A stretch of 64,000 bases of DNA from Aselliscus stoliczkanus (Eukaryota; Chordata; Mammalia; Chiroptera; Hipposideridae). Below are positions 1-11,839 of this stretch, piece after piece (position 1 is the stretch's first letter; every line of letters starts with the position of its first letter). Below the pieces are notes generated by a model. That model ran no database searches, had not been told where the DNA came from, and saw only the letters and a list, made by a program, of their open reading frames with translations. The stretch lies in the NCBI GenBank assembly GCA_033961575.1, contig CM066730.1, positions 151,369,523 through 151,433,522 of the forward strand, read 5' to 3'. The position numbers and the translations under genes are program-made.

Positions 1-379
1 TTGAGTTTACCTCAGTGAACGGTGACTTCTCAGTGGTGACTGGGTCACCAAGCTTCAAGCCCAGTCCCCACTGGGACTATTTCGGGGATGAGGCATAACC
101 GGAATGTCATCAGTGGCAAACCAGGAGTGGGGAAAGACCTGGGAAGGTGGGGTTGAATAAAGGGGAAGAGTGCAGGGTGGTCCTAAGGAGGTGCTGACTC
201 TACCTCAGGTGGCTGGAAGTGGGAAGCCTCCCTCCAGAGCCTTGTAAAGAAGGGAGTCCTGTACCTAGTCAAAGGGGCATCTGTTTACAATAAAGGAGAG
301 GTTCCTGCACACAGAGAGCAGAGTTAGCCATACCAGTTCTTAACCTGGAGGGAGCACATGAGCCCCCTGGAAATCTAAC

Positions 380-520
380 CATTCATTCACCTGACAAGTT
401 TTTATTGGGCACCTACTACCTGCCAGGCCTGTGAGCATATTTGTGATTGGGTGGGCACATACATATTTCCCTGCTCTCATCAGCTTCTCAGAAGGAGACT
501 ACAACACCCCCAAGGCTAAG
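380..520 (-). repeat. L2 LINE 3' end fragment, antisense
   Basis: The stretch reads like the reverse complement of an L2 tail (TTCATTCA followed by an ATTGGGCACCTACTA-type motif and TGCCAGGC). The rest of 1-1290 shows no coding exon and no other repeat that I recognise. Confidence 0.6.
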
Positions 521-1289
521 ACTCACTGCAGGGAGGAGTTAGGTTAGACGGAGAAGGGAATAGGTACAAGGTGGGGGCCTGAACACCTCCTTCTTTTGCT
601 GGGTCAGCATCCATTTCCTTGAGGAAATATAATCAAATCTTGAAAAGGCAGCGTGATTACTACCTGTCACTCCAAACGATTGCGAGGAATCAAACACCTT
701 GATAGCAAATTTTAGTCATAGGAGCTGATAAGAAAAGAATAATGAGATGTTCTACATTAATAAACAGCAGCTGGAGCATGAGAGAAAGAGACAGAGCTGC
801 TGGTTTGTTAATGGCTGTTGACCAGCCAACTAAGGACTTCTCACATTTCCTGTTTTGCCTTTTTGGATTAATTTTCAGGTGGCTGTTTCCACAGATTATT
901 TTAGCCAGGCACCATCTATTAATAACTCCAGGAACCCCCAATTTACAGGGGCGGACATTTCTCTATGTGGACTCTGGTATCCCAGAGCTGGCCCTCTTTA
1001 CCTTTCCCCATTTATTTACCTATAGCTTATTAAATTCTTTCAGACTACCTCTTTCCTCTCCTTTCTCCCTATTTGATGTATAAAATGCTTACAAAACTTT
1101 GGGATAGCAGACATGCTATCTTTTCTGCGTAGCGATCTTGCTGGTGGTTTAGACTTCATGCCCCAAGACTGGTCTTTTGGCTAGTAGTCTTGGCTCAAAG
1201 GAAAAAAACCAAAAAACCTTTTTTACAAAAAGAGTTTCAGCCCTGGAAGTAAAAACATTTTTAGGTTAACGGCGCAGAGGGATGTAGTT

Positions 1290-1470
1290 GGGATATAACT
1301 GGAAAGGTGCCGGACCTAGAGTCAGAAGACCTCGGTTTGAATCCTGCTCTGCCATTTAATTATTAGTGGGGCTGTTAGCATGTTCTCATTAGACCTCTGA
1401 TTTAGAGGTATGAGTTAATCACATGCTTCAGATAACAGTGAAACCCCCATTGGTCTGTAGGCCCCACCCT
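1290..1470 (+). repeat. MIR-type SINE relic
   Basis: A MIR core-like order is visible: GACCTAGAGTCAGAAGACC, a GTTTGAATCCTGCTCTGCCA box, then a degraded core. It is old and diverged. Confidence 0.55.
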
Positions 1471-1479
1471 CAGGACACT

Positions 1480-2945
1480 CCATGGTTTATATCCTAGGGC
1501 TTCTCTTTATCAAGAATTGCATCCCTCATAACCTCCATTTCCATATGCCGCTTATTTTTTTCAACGTACTCTCTCTAGTATACCAGCAACTGCTCCTAAA
1601 ATCCATCTATCCTACCACTTTTTCAGGGCTCCTCACATCTCCCCATCCCCCTCACTTTCCTTTTTACAGGGCTCAGTTTGCACAGACCATCATGGCCACC
1701 ACTTCCTTGCCTACCCTGGCTTTATCAGATTTGCCTTGCAAATCCCCATCCTGGTAAATCCCTCTTTCCATCCTCTCCCCAACTTGGAGTGGCCAGAAAA
1801 CACAATCACTCAACCACCCTAATTGACCTTAGATTCATACTGTTCACCTCAAGGGAAGCCTTGCTGCTGCCTGATGAGACTTGTACATGCTGGCAGGCTC
1901 CAGATGACCAATTCACATCTTCTCTTCTCTCCTTGAACCCCAGTACCTCCTTCCCACTCTTCATTCTCAGCTGATGACATTGTTTTCTATTTCTATGGAA
2001 AAATAAAAGCCATGGGAAGAAAATTCCCTAACGCTCCCATCATTTCACCTGTACTCTCACCTTCTTCAAATAGACTTCCTGCTCCTGCCCACGGTCAACC
2101 TTCCATCTGTGTACTTGACCCCACACCCCTGAAGCCTTCAGGATTTCACAGCCCAATTGTCCTGTCTCTCTTCCTTCTGCATCATCAATTTCCTCTCCTA
2201 GATTATTCTGGCCAGCATACACACATGGTCTAACAGCCCCTAGCCTTAAAAATTCCTCCCTTGATTGCACCCCCGCCTCCAGTGTCTGCACCACTTCTCT
2301 TTGATAGCAAAATTCCTTGAAGAAGTGGTCTCCACTTCCTCTGTTCCCATACTCATGCATTGCTCCAGTCAGGCATTTGTCCCCAACACACCAGCAAAAC
2401 TGCTCTTGTCAAAGTCACTGCAAGCCTTTGCCCTTGAAACGCTTTCTTCTCTGGCCTCCAGGACACTTCTCTTACATGTCTATCTCCCAGCACACTGCTG
2501 GCCATGTCTCCCCTCTTCCAACTCCCTCTGTACTTCAGGGCTCAGCCCTCAGCCCTCTTCTCTCTCCACACCTAAATGACTGGCTTTAAAAATCATCCAC
2601 ATTTTACCAGTTCCCAAATTTATATTTCTGGCCTTTACTTCCCCTGCATTTCAGCTAAATTTATGCCACTGCCTACCTAGGATGCTACCTAGATGTGTCA
2701 TGGGCATCTCACATCTAACTGATGTCCTGATTGCCCTCCCAAATCTGTCCCTTCTGGAGCCTCCCTCCTTGAGTAAATGACAACTCTATCCTACTAGTTG
2801 CTCAGGTCAAGACTTTGAAATTATTCTTGGTTCTTTTTTTTTCTCAAATGCACATCCAGTCAGCAAACCTTTTAGGCTCCATCTCCAAAATATATCTAGA
2901 ATCTGAGCATTTCTCCTCATTTCTACCTGATTACTCTGATGCCAC
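1480..2945 (+). repeat. L2 LINE fragments, sense
   Basis: Pyrimidine-rich sequence with L2 landmarks such as TCTCCAAAATATATCTAGAATCTGA near 2880 (split motif) and the CAGGGCTCAGCCCTC block near 2540. Short open frames here are chance and have no exon signals. It covers the intergenic space left of C1orf210. Confidence 0.5.
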
Positions 2946-3188
2946 ATTTCCTTGTGAGGGTAAATAAAATTAATACTTTTCCTCCCACCTTCTAAATTCT
3001 TCTAGCTGTACTAATAATCAAATTAACAGAGACAGGTTAACAGGAGAAAATCAAATTTTAATACATGCAGATGGGGAATTCACATAAGCATGAAAATTCC
3101 AAAGACAGTGAGGCAACACTGGGTATATATGACATTTTGGACAAAGGAGAAAAGGGGGATGGAATGGGATTTTAGACTTCAGAAGTGG

Positions 3189-3189
<1 letters not shown>

Positions 3190-3231
<42 letters not shown>
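3190..3231. repeat. (AC)n microsatellite
   Basis: About twenty uninterrupted AC units. The open frames over it are low-complexity shadows. Confidence 0.97.
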
Positions 3232-3234
<3 letters not shown>

Positions 3235-3529
3235 GGCAAATTCTTGCTGGGCAACTCAGAAGCACTGGGACACAGTGGGTATCTAGCTAATAGGCCCCTG
3301 CCTGGAGCCCTCCTATTTACCAGACTTCATCCAAGGTAGGCTAAGGTATCATCCTAAGATTTCTTCCTGAAGCAGGTTTTTCTGTCTGAATCTCTCCGGC
3401 AGGAAAGCGGGGAGGGTCAAAGGTTCTTCCTGAGTCTTGTTTCTTAATAAACAGCTTAAGATCAATCAATATTTCAAAAAGGCAACTTCAGAGTGGCAAA
3501 ACTTTGGTTCCCTTGACCCTCTCTCCTGA

Positions 3530-4340
3530 GGGATAGTAACAGCTTCCTAACTGCCCTTCCTGCTTCTATTCTGGCCTCCTGAAATCCATTCTTTCCTCAG
3601 AAGCCAAAGGTCTGTCCTTAGATCATCAGTGGCTTCCCGGCTCACTGAGGGGAGGACCCGAGGAGGCCCCAAGTGAGCCAGCCCCTGACAGCCCCTGATG
3701 CGGCTCCTCCCATCTCTCCCCACTCACTGCTCTATCCAGCTGGCCTCCTGCTATTGCTGGAACAAGCCTGCCATGCTCCTGCCTCTCAGTCTTTGTCTTG
3801 GCCGTCCCCACCTTCTGGAATGTTCTTCCCCCAGATATATTAGCATGGTTGCTGTCTCACTCTTATTTAGATCTCAGCTCAGACATCCCCTCTTCAGTGA
3901 ATCCCTTCTTTTCTGACTATCTAATATGCTGTAGCAGATGCCTCTACAATGCCCTATCACATGAGGTTGTTTTTTATTTTCATCATAGTACTCACCATTA
4001 CCTGAAATAATCTTATTTATTTCTTTACTTGTGTATTGTCTGTCTTCCCCACTAGAATGAAAGCTGCATGGTGGCGGGAACTCTGTCCCCAGCGGCTTAC
4101 GCAGTGCCTATCACATGGTTGCCAGGGCTGCAGTGGAAGGTTGTAAAAGGTGTCCACTGCACCAGAGCTCCTGGCTGAGGTGCCAGTGGGTGCTGATGTC
4201 CAGCCTGCTCTCTGTTCTCCATGCTTGGTGGGGGAGGGGGAACCCAACAGGTTGCCTTCTGCTATTTTACAATGCATGCCTATGGGCTAGCCTGTCTCTG
4301 TGGTGGGTGTTTCATAAATATTCATTGAATAAATAAGTGA
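3530..4340 (+). repeat. L2 LINE 3' end, sense
   Basis: Long diagnostic L2 series: TTCTGGAATGTTCTTCCCCC, AGATATATTAGCATGGTTG, TCAGCTCAGACATCCCCTC, then TTGTCTGTCTTCCCCACTAGAATG and the tail ending CATTGAATAAATAAGTG. A younger-looking TGCAGTGGAAGG segment sits near 4130. Confidence 0.85.
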
Positions 4341-4429
4341 CTTATGGATGTGTAGACCTTTATTTGTTTTCTTCTCTGGGATTTCATGCAAATTCCCTTC
4401 TTATGACTTAATTTTCATCATCTGTTAAG

Positions 4430-4822
4430 GGGTTACTTAATATCAAGCTAATAATGCAACTATCAGGATTAAATGAAATAGTTCAGTAAAGTGCTGGCAC
4501 AAATATGATTTCATTTGTATGAAATATCCAGAATAGGCAAATCCATAGAGACAGAAAGCAGATTTGTGGTTGCTGGAGCCTGGGGGAGGGGGAAATGAAG
4601 GTTGATTACTTAAACAGGGGTATCCTCTTGGTGTGATGAAAATGTTTTAGACCTAGATACAGCGATGGTTGTACAACATTCTGAATGTACCAAATGCCAC
4701 TGAATTGTGCACTGACAATGGCTATTTTTGTTATGCGAATTAGGTTATATTACATGAATACCTCAATTAAAAAAAAAAAGCATAGTGCCCAAGACATGGT
4801 AGGTATTCAAGTATTATCTTTT
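4430..4822 (+). repeat. MIR relic interrupted by an L1 3' end
   Basis: A MIR tail (GGATTAAATGAAATAGTTCA, AAGTGCTGGCAC) breaks off near 4490. It resumes near 4790 with ATAGTGCCCAAGACATGGTAGG. Between them lies an L1 3' UTR in sense orientation (AATAGGCAAATCCATAGAGAC, GGTGATGAAAATGTT-like, poly-A at about 4770-4780). The right end of the MIR was later hit by the SINE at 4823-5277. Confidence 0.65.
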
Positions 4823-5277
4823 TTTTTTTAAAGATTTTATTGGGGAATTGGGGGAGGGGAACAGTGTTGGGGAATGGGAGAAGGGGAACAGACAAGTTGC
4901 TGTCTTTTTGTTCTTCAGTCTAGTTGCGGACGGAGGATGTTGCTTCCCTGGCCCATGTTGGTATTGTCATTGCGCTCTTCCCAGATGAGGCAGATCGGTC
5001 ACCGGCCTCTGGATGGTCGCTCACCACGGATATTGGCAGCTCACGCTGATTGCCAGCCGCTCACGCTGGCTGCCAGCCACTCACTGTAGCCTATGGCAGC
5101 CCACTGCAGCAGGGGCTGCAGCCTACACTGTCGTTGGGGATCGCACAGCTCAGCTCCAGGTGAAGCTGTTGTTAGCTGTAGAGGCCAGTGTCACTGGCCC
5201 TCATATGTGGGATCTGAACCGGAGCTGCTGGCACCCCAAAACCAGCTCTTAACCAATGCGCCACTCGGCCGGCCCTT
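4823..5277 (-). mobile_element. tRNA-derived SINE, family A, full length
   Basis: The minus strand begins GGGCCGGCCGAGTGGCGCAT, has a B-box-like GGTTCAGATCCCACATATGA, a CCTGGAGCTG body and two copies of a roughly 20-bp GCCAGCGTGAG unit. It ends in an A-rich tail. The flanks carry a 14-bp target-site duplication, AAGTATTATCTTTT (4809-4822 and 5278-5291). Pol III-transcribed and L1-mobilised SINEs are inferred from this structure. Confidence 0.93.
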
Positions 5278-5379
5278 AAGTATTATCTTTTGAATGCTAT
5301 GATTTCCTTGCTTCAAAATCAAGCAAAACCCTAAACCTTCCTTGATTCCTCACTGCCCGATCCCAGATAGTATTCACTT

Positions 5380-6250
5380 TCCTTTCATTCATTTATTTCA
5401 GAAGTATTTATTATTGACATTTTAGATATTGGGGATTGGAAGGAATAAGACAGGGAATAAGGCAGACCCTGAGTTTCTGGCTTCGTAAGGGACCCTGCCA
5501 AATAAAGAGAAACTCACAATACCATGCAGTCAGGCCTATGGGAGAGGAGGGTCAGGGTATGGGGGAGCACAGAGGAAGACAGGAGGGACCCAGACTACGG
5601 AGAGTCAGGGAAGGCCATCTAGAGTAAAAGCCAGCTAAACCAGGGCCTGAGTGATGAGTAGGCCTGGAAGGAAAATCAGCCAGGTATGAGATGGACAAGT
5701 GGGGGGAGGGGCAGGAGGTGAGGGAATGCAGGGTCCCAGGAACAGCTCACACAGGGCCTGAGAGGTGAGAGCATGGGGGGTTCTAGGAAAACAGAACAGT
5801 TTGGTGCAGAGGCACCAGATAAGGTGGGAGAAGTAGAAAGGGGCCATTGGTAGTGAGTTCAGATTCCATGCTAAGATATGCAAGGTCCTGCATTGAACTG
5901 GCTTCCACTTGGCAGCCACTGTTCTGGCATGTGCCCTGAGGGTCCCTGTGAATTCTTGTGCCCGCATGGCTTAGCTCCTGCAATCCTTCTTCCCTTAGAT
6001 ATTTACAGAGTGCCTGCCTTGTGCCAGGTGCTGGGAACTCAGGTACTGTCAAAACCTGGCTCCACCCTAGGAGAACTTGTGGGTTAATGGGGGAGGCAGC
6101 ACAGGAAGAAATCATCACAACAGCAATGGAGAAATGCTGTGATAAAGGGTGCGCAGAGCATGGAGGTGGTAGGGCGTGCGGGGTAGATGGAGGACTCAGG
6201 GAAGGTGACTCCTGAACTGAGTCTTCAAGGACTAGGAGGCACTAGGCCTG
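5380..6250 (-). repeat. L2 LINE fragments, antisense
   Basis: The plus strand shows the reverse complement of L2: GGGAAGGCCATCTAGAGTAA, AGGGCCTGAGTGATGAG, GCACAGGAAGAAATCATC and GTGCCTGCCTTGTGCCAGGTGCTGGG. No gene features were seen in it. Confidence 0.65.
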
Positions 6251-6599
6251 GGGACAAGGAGTAAGAAAAAAGGGAGATCCTGAACCTAAGTTTGAGGGGG
6301 GTCACAGGATCCTTGAGATCCAGATGAAGGTTTGAACCCTCTACCAAGGTCACACAAACACACAGTACTGCCCCCTCCAAGGGCATATACACTCCCTAAT
6401 ATACTCCCTAAAAGGCCTCTGAACTCACACTCCCCATTGACCTCCACATCCCTCCTACACACAAACGCTTACACACACGTTTACAGGCAATTTTTGTGTC
6501 GTTGGTCCCTCCGGCTTTGCTCAGCCCCCATCCCAAGGGCTCCAGCCCACCGCCTTCACAGGCCTGCAAAGCTCCCTTTTCAACTCTGGACTTTGTACC

Positions 6600-6863
6600 T
6601 ATCACCGGAAATGCACTGCTTATCAGGGCCGCCCGCAAGAGCAGCTGTCTGCTGAGGTGCCCGCCCCTTCTAGGGCCCGCTAGACCCCTCTCTGGATCCC
6701 AGCTGCACCTCCTTCCCCTCCCCGCCCAGTACTGGGAGCGGGAGAGGCGTTCTCGGAAAAAGCTTGGGAAGACGTGGAGTGAGTCCTCCCTGTTGGGGGC
6801 GTTGCCTACTGCGCAGCCCTCCGCCTTCACCTGCAGCCTCAGCCCCGCCTGCTTGGTTCCCAG
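6600..6863 (+). promoter_or_regulatory. C1orf210: GC-rich candidate promoter and non-coding first exon of C1orf210
   Basis: This is one of the few GC/CpG-richer stretches of the intergenic region, with several CCGCCC/GGGGCG motifs. It ends in a textbook splice donor, CAG at 6861-6863 followed by GTGAGTCAAG. An ETS-like ACCGGAAGC lies just downstream at about 6909. It is about 2.3 kb upstream of the first coding exon and on the same strand. Use as the C1orf210 5' exon is inferred; the transcription start was not determined. Confidence 0.35.
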
Positions 6864-7249
6864 GTGAGTCAAGCGGCAGCTCCGGCCCGCCCACCTGTCC
6901 GCCCGCCCCAACCGGAAGCTTCCTCCACCGACTGTGTACAGTGCCTACAGGTGGGGAGCGGAGGGGAAGAACTGGGGGGCTGGGAGGGGGAACTCACAGA
7001 TCCCTGAGGGCTCCTGAGAGCTGGAAAAGAGCTATTGATCAGGGTGGGTGTGCATATCTGTGAAGATCAGAGAGTGTTTGGGTTTGTTGGTGGAAGAAGT
7101 GTGACCTGAGGGGGTGGGGTGACAGCCTGTGGGTGTGGGTATGTGTCCTTGAGAAGAATTCACAGGGACAAAGCAGGAAGGAAAGGAGTAGGAGCAAAGT
7201 CTTAGAAATGTCAAATTGATTTAAATTCATTTCAATTTAACAAAATCAT

Positions 7250-8040
7250 TTTTTTTGAGGACCCAGTGCATTAGTGTTGGACCCACAGTAGGCACCCAAT
7301 GACTATTTGGTAGTAAATGATTTACCTTTCCTTTCTAATGCCCCTCTCCCCCATATTCACTCAGCCCTTCAGCTCTGTCCCTCACTCATCTCACAAACAC
7401 CTACTGAGCAGCTGAGTGCAGAGCTCTCTGGAAGTCCCAAGACACAGGTTAATCAGCTAGTCCTTGTCCCCAGGGAGCTGCCCATCTAGTAACTCGCCAG
7501 TAGTTGACGGGGTAGCCAGTAAAGAGGATAATCCAGGTGTTCGTGGGGCAACCTCATAGGCAGGCATGGTCTGATTTGGCTTTGAGGGTGGTGGACTCAA
7601 AAAACTGAAGAGCAAGGAGGTGGCTGGGAAGCAAGAGGGTGGGTGAGGTGGGAGGTGTGTGTGTGTGGGGGGGGGGTAGGGAGGTGGGGGAGGGAACTGT
7701 GCAGAAGAGGACGAAGAGCTTAGCCTGAGAGTCATGTGCTGGACTGTGAGGTGGCAGAATTTGCATGCAGCCCTGAGGCGCTCTTGAAGGACTTTTAAGC
7801 AGGGGAGTGATGGGGTCAGATTTGGGCTTTTGGTCCATCATACTGGAATGGATTAGAGGTAGGGATGACCAGTTGGGAGGTTATTGTAAGAGTTGAGGTA
7901 CAAGATGAAGGTGGCTTGGACTGGGACAGTGATAGTGGGGTGCAGAGAAAGGGCATAGTCATTCCAGAGATATTTAGAGGAGGAACTGATGGGCTGGCGT
8001 CCATTTGGTGGTGAGGAGGGAGGGTCTATAGGTATTGATA
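7250..8040 (-). repeat. L2 LINE fragments, antisense
   Basis: Reverse-complement L2 landmarks include GGACTTTTAAGCAGGGGAGTG, GATGGGGTCAGATTTG, GGAATGGATTAGAGG and AGGAGGTTATTG-like motifs, with a G-rich GTGTGTGTGGGGGGGGG tract near 7660. Confidence 0.7.
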
Positions 8041-8058
8041 TTAAAGACTATGGTGGAG

Positions 8059-8410
8059 TACTCCCCTAAATTAGGTGCTTCTCTCCTAGGTGCTTCCTGG
8101 CTTGAATACTCCTCGCCAGTTACTCCTTTGATTCAGGTACTCCATCTCAGATAATCTCTAGCCCTAGCTGGTCCTCCAACAGGTACTTTACTAAGCTAGG
8201 TGCTCTTCCTCTAGCCACTTTCCAGAGGCAGGTGTTGCTCCCCCAGACACTGCTCTGATTCAAGTGTTCTTCCTGTAGGTATTCCTGAGCGTAGATGATT
8301 TTCCTCCAGATACTCCCTTAATTCAGATGCTTCTTCTGTAGATCCTCCTCAGCCCTAGTGATTCTCATCCAAATAATTTCCTCATTCAGGTGATCTGCCT
8401 TTGGCTACTC
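8059..8410. repeat. Degenerate 63-bp tandem repeat, about 5.5 copies
   Basis: A block TACTCCNNTNATTCAGGTNCTTC recurs at 8059, 8121, 8184, 8248, 8311 and 8374, a spacing of 62-64 bp. Copies have diverged to roughly half to three-quarters identity by eye. The array lies between the candidate first exon and the coding exons of C1orf210. Confidence 0.75.
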
Positions 8411-8689
8411 CCTGAATACAGCCTCCCTCTGAGAGCACTGGTGACTGGACAAGGGATGTGCCTGAGGGCTGAGGGTAGAGATGGCATAACAGGCGATCCT
8501 GACTCAGGAACAGAGGGGCCAGGGCTTCCCTGGCTGTGTCTGGGACTCCCTGCCCTGAATGGGGACTGACACCATCCTCCATGTGTGGTCTCCACTTTGG
8601 CTCATTGGCTGCAAGCAATTGCTTGTCCAACCTCTGGAAGCCAGGATTGCCTCTGCCACCACCTCCTATCCTCAGCTTACTAAGCAGTG

Positions 8690-8815
8690 TAGCGGACTGG
8701 GCTCTGGACCCTGGTATCAGAGACCTGGGTTCAAGTCCTGAGTCTTTGGATGAGTTAGATAACATTTCTGGGCCCCAGAGTCCTCATCTATAGAGAGGGG
8801 ATAACATTTATACCC
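8690..8815 (+). repeat. MIR SINE relic
   Basis: MIR order is visible: GACCTGGGTTCAAGTCCTGA, then TTTCTGGGCCCCAGAGTCCTCATCT and a GGGGATAACATTTATACC core end. Confidence 0.8.
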
Positions 8816-8924
8816 ACAGATTTCGGCAAGCATGTTGCCTGGTGCCTGAATCATAAGCTCCAGCATAAATTTATTGTTTCAGCTGTTTCCACAGCTAGAC
8901 CCTACAATGTTCCTTTACAAATAG

Positions 8925-8965
8925 CCAATTTCTGTGGCTCAGCCTGTTTCTCTCCTGTATAAAAA
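8925..8965 (+). promoter_or_regulatory. C1orf210: CCAAT and TATA motifs, possible proximal promoter of C1orf210
   Basis: A CCAAT box (8925-8929) is followed by TATAAAAA (8958-8965), about 200 bp before the start codon at 9169. If used, transcription would start near 8990 and the first exon would run to the donor at 9188. It competes with the GC-rich candidate near 6.7 kb. No transcript evidence is available from sequence alone. Confidence 0.3.
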
Positions 8966-9168
8966 CTGGTTGTGGTCAGTTGTCCATTCCCCACAGTTTG
9001 TGTAGCAGCCTAATATGGCTGTGAGTGTGGCCTGAAATGCATGCGCTGTGGCCATCTCTGTGTGTATGTTCTAGGACTCTGTGCCCTTGGCTGATTGGCA
9101 CCTGGGGATCTCCTTGGATCCAGGAGATCTGGCCAAGCGTGAGGCTCACCGGTGTCTTTCAGCCCTCC

Positions 9169-9658
<490 letters not shown>

Positions 9659-10049
9659 GCCCTTATGTGTGGATACTTCCCAGTCCCGTCATGCCTGACA
9701 GATTAAGGACAGCAGATACTGCATGGGAGCTGCGAGCCTCAGGGACAGAGGTGGCTAGGGTTGAGGGGCTGACCAGGGGTAGAGCAAACCTCCCTTTCAG
9801 GACACTAGCCACCAAAGTGACAATGACCCTCTCTTACTCAGTAACCCTCAATGGCTCCCTGCTATTCTCAGGTAAAAGCCTACCAAGGGCCTAACTATGG
9901 AAATAAGACCTCTGTCAGCCTCTTGGTTTCCTTTCTTGCCTTTCTCTACCATACTTCCCACTTCACTGATTATTATTATATGCCAGGTGATAACATGTTA
10001 GCAAGTGAAAATCAATGTGCCAAGATTCTTATTGAACATTACCCCTATA

Positions 10050-10055
10050 AATAAA
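10050..10055 (+). terminator. C1orf210: Poly(A) signal of C1orf210
   Basis: AATAAA lies about 390 bp after the C1orf210 stop codon and is the first canonical signal downstream. A 3' UTR of about 400 nt is inferred. Confidence 0.55.
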
Positions 10056-10159
10056 GTGGGTAATCTAAACGGTTATAATATATTATCTTTTCCACAGGCA
10101 TTAATAAATCTATTTTAATTCAAATAAAAATGAAAAGTTGCACCCTTTTATTTCTCTGA

Positions 10160-10460
10160 ACTGAAATCTGGTTATAAAAATGTTCTTGATCACTCATAGC
10201 CTGAAGATGCTGCTTGGACATCTGCCTCCAGGACCCCTTCCGTGAGCCCCTCCCTTTCTGACCACCCTGTGAGCTTCTCTACCATCACTCTTGCCACGTT
10301 TTACCTCAATTTTATTGCGTTTTTCACTTAAGCCTACTGTGCCTGTCCCCAGAACTAAACTGTGAGTTCCCTGAGGCCACAGGTAATGTCTTATTTGTAT
10401 CCTCAGGGTTTTGCACAAGGCAGATGCTAAGTAAATATTTGTCAAATTTGTTGATTTACT
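10160..10460 (+). repeat. L2 LINE 3' end, sense
   Basis: L2 tail landmarks: AGAACTAAACTGTGAGTTCCCTGAGG (in parts), TCCTCAGGGTTTTGCACAAGGCA and AAGTAAATATTTGTC. Confidence 0.7.
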
Positions 10461-10599
10461 GTGGGCTCAGAAGTAAGTAGATGAAAGAAAGGTAAGGAAG
10501 TGAAGTTGGAAGACTTAAGAACTGGACAAAAAGGAGAAAGATAGGGTTATAGCTGCTGGTGGGGACATTGGGGCAAGGGAGGGAGTTAAGTTTCTTTAG

Positions 10600-11700
10600 G
10601 TTCTTTGCTTCTTTTGCAAGCAATGTAAAGGAGTTTGGGGAGAAGAATCCCAGCTTTTGAATAGAATTAAAGGGACAGCTGATGCAGGAGGGCAGAAAGC
10701 AGGTGGTCCCAGCAGGGTACCTCTAGTGCTCTATCATTTATGGGTATTAATGAGACTCCATGCCTGGGACTCCTAAAGTCTCAATTGTGAGTTTCAAGTA
10801 CTCAGGCGAGATACTGATTGGCCCAGTTTGGGTCAAGTATTCACCACAGGTCCAGCCAGCTGTGACCAGTGGGGTCAGGCACTTATAGTACATATGTGAT
10901 TTGGGGAGCCCACCCATTTGCCCCAGCCCATTCCCAGACAAGGGGAAGTCATTAGGAACCAGGTGGCCACCCCACATATGTCCACCTGGATGCAGTGTTA
11001 GCCTTTGAAGAAAGAGCCAGCAGAGAAGGAAAGTGAGGGATGATTAAGTAGGGAGATACTTGAGAAAAAGGCAGGAGGTCAAGGGGGGCTGGAGCATAGG
11101 GTCTGAGGGGTGTCCATGGCAGTGATGAAGTTGAAGATTGGACCAGACCAGCTAGGGCCTTGGTGCCAAGAAGCTTGCAGGTCAACCTGAGAGCAACCTA
11201 GGCTCATCTGTGAACCCTTTTGGCCAGGGAGTGACATAATCAGGACAGAAACGTCATTCTGGATGCTGTGCAGTGATGGGGTGGAGGGCAGAGACCGAGA
11301 GAGAGGTGACGAAGATGTGACTAAGGTGTGGCACAGGGAACAGACTCCAGACATTTGAAGGATGTAGGGTTGGCAGGACTTGTTGGCTGCTGGATGTGGG
11401 GAGTAGGAAGGAGTCATGAAGCTGCCCTGGTTTCTGGTTTGATGGCTGGGTGCATGAAGGAGGAACAGGTTTCTGGGGAATGAGGATTCAATGCCAGATT
11501 TAAGATCTCCAGGGAAAGATGCCCAGGGGCAGCTGGATTCCAGGAGAGAAGTCCAGCATGCAGACATAGGTTTGAGAATAGTCAACCATAGGGTCACTGA
11601 GACCCTGGGAGTGATTTAGATCATGGGGAGGGAGCAGAGTCAGGAAGGCATTGAGAACTGAGTAGAGAAACACTGACATCTAAGGGCTTGTCAGCAGAGG
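10600..11700 (-). repeat. L2 LINE fragments, antisense
   Basis: Reverse-complement L2 series: TGGCAGTGATGAAG, GACCAGCTAGGGCCTTGG, AACCCTTTTGGCCAGGGAGTG and ACATAATCAGGACAG. Several short minus-strand frames here are L2 coding-sense residue, broken and without exon signals. Confidence 0.6.
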
Positions 11701-11765
11701 ACATGGCAGGGGAGAAGCATCCAGGGAGGAGGGGAGCCAAGCACACGCAGCCCCAACTCCAGTGA

Positions 11766-11839
11766 TTGTTCCTGAGTCCAGAGATGGTGGGACCCTTGCA
11801 GGTTGTTCCTGAGTCCCGAGATGGTGGGACCCTCACAGG
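11766..11839. repeat. 37-bp tandem duplication
   Basis: Two adjacent copies of 37 bp start at 11766 and 11803, each beginning TTGTTCCTGAGTCC and ending in CAGG. They differ at a few positions. The surrounding 11.7-12.66 kb shows no exon or repeat that I can name. Confidence 0.9.

Noticed and set aside
1..6000. Search for the 5' end of TIE1, expected on the left
   Set aside because: No minus-strand exon resembling the TIE1 signal-peptide exon was seen; it probably lies outside the window.
8040..8410. Regular spacing considered as a CRISPR-like array
   Set aside because: The repeats are diverged over their whole length with no conserved repeat/unique spacer pattern, and the genome is mammalian.
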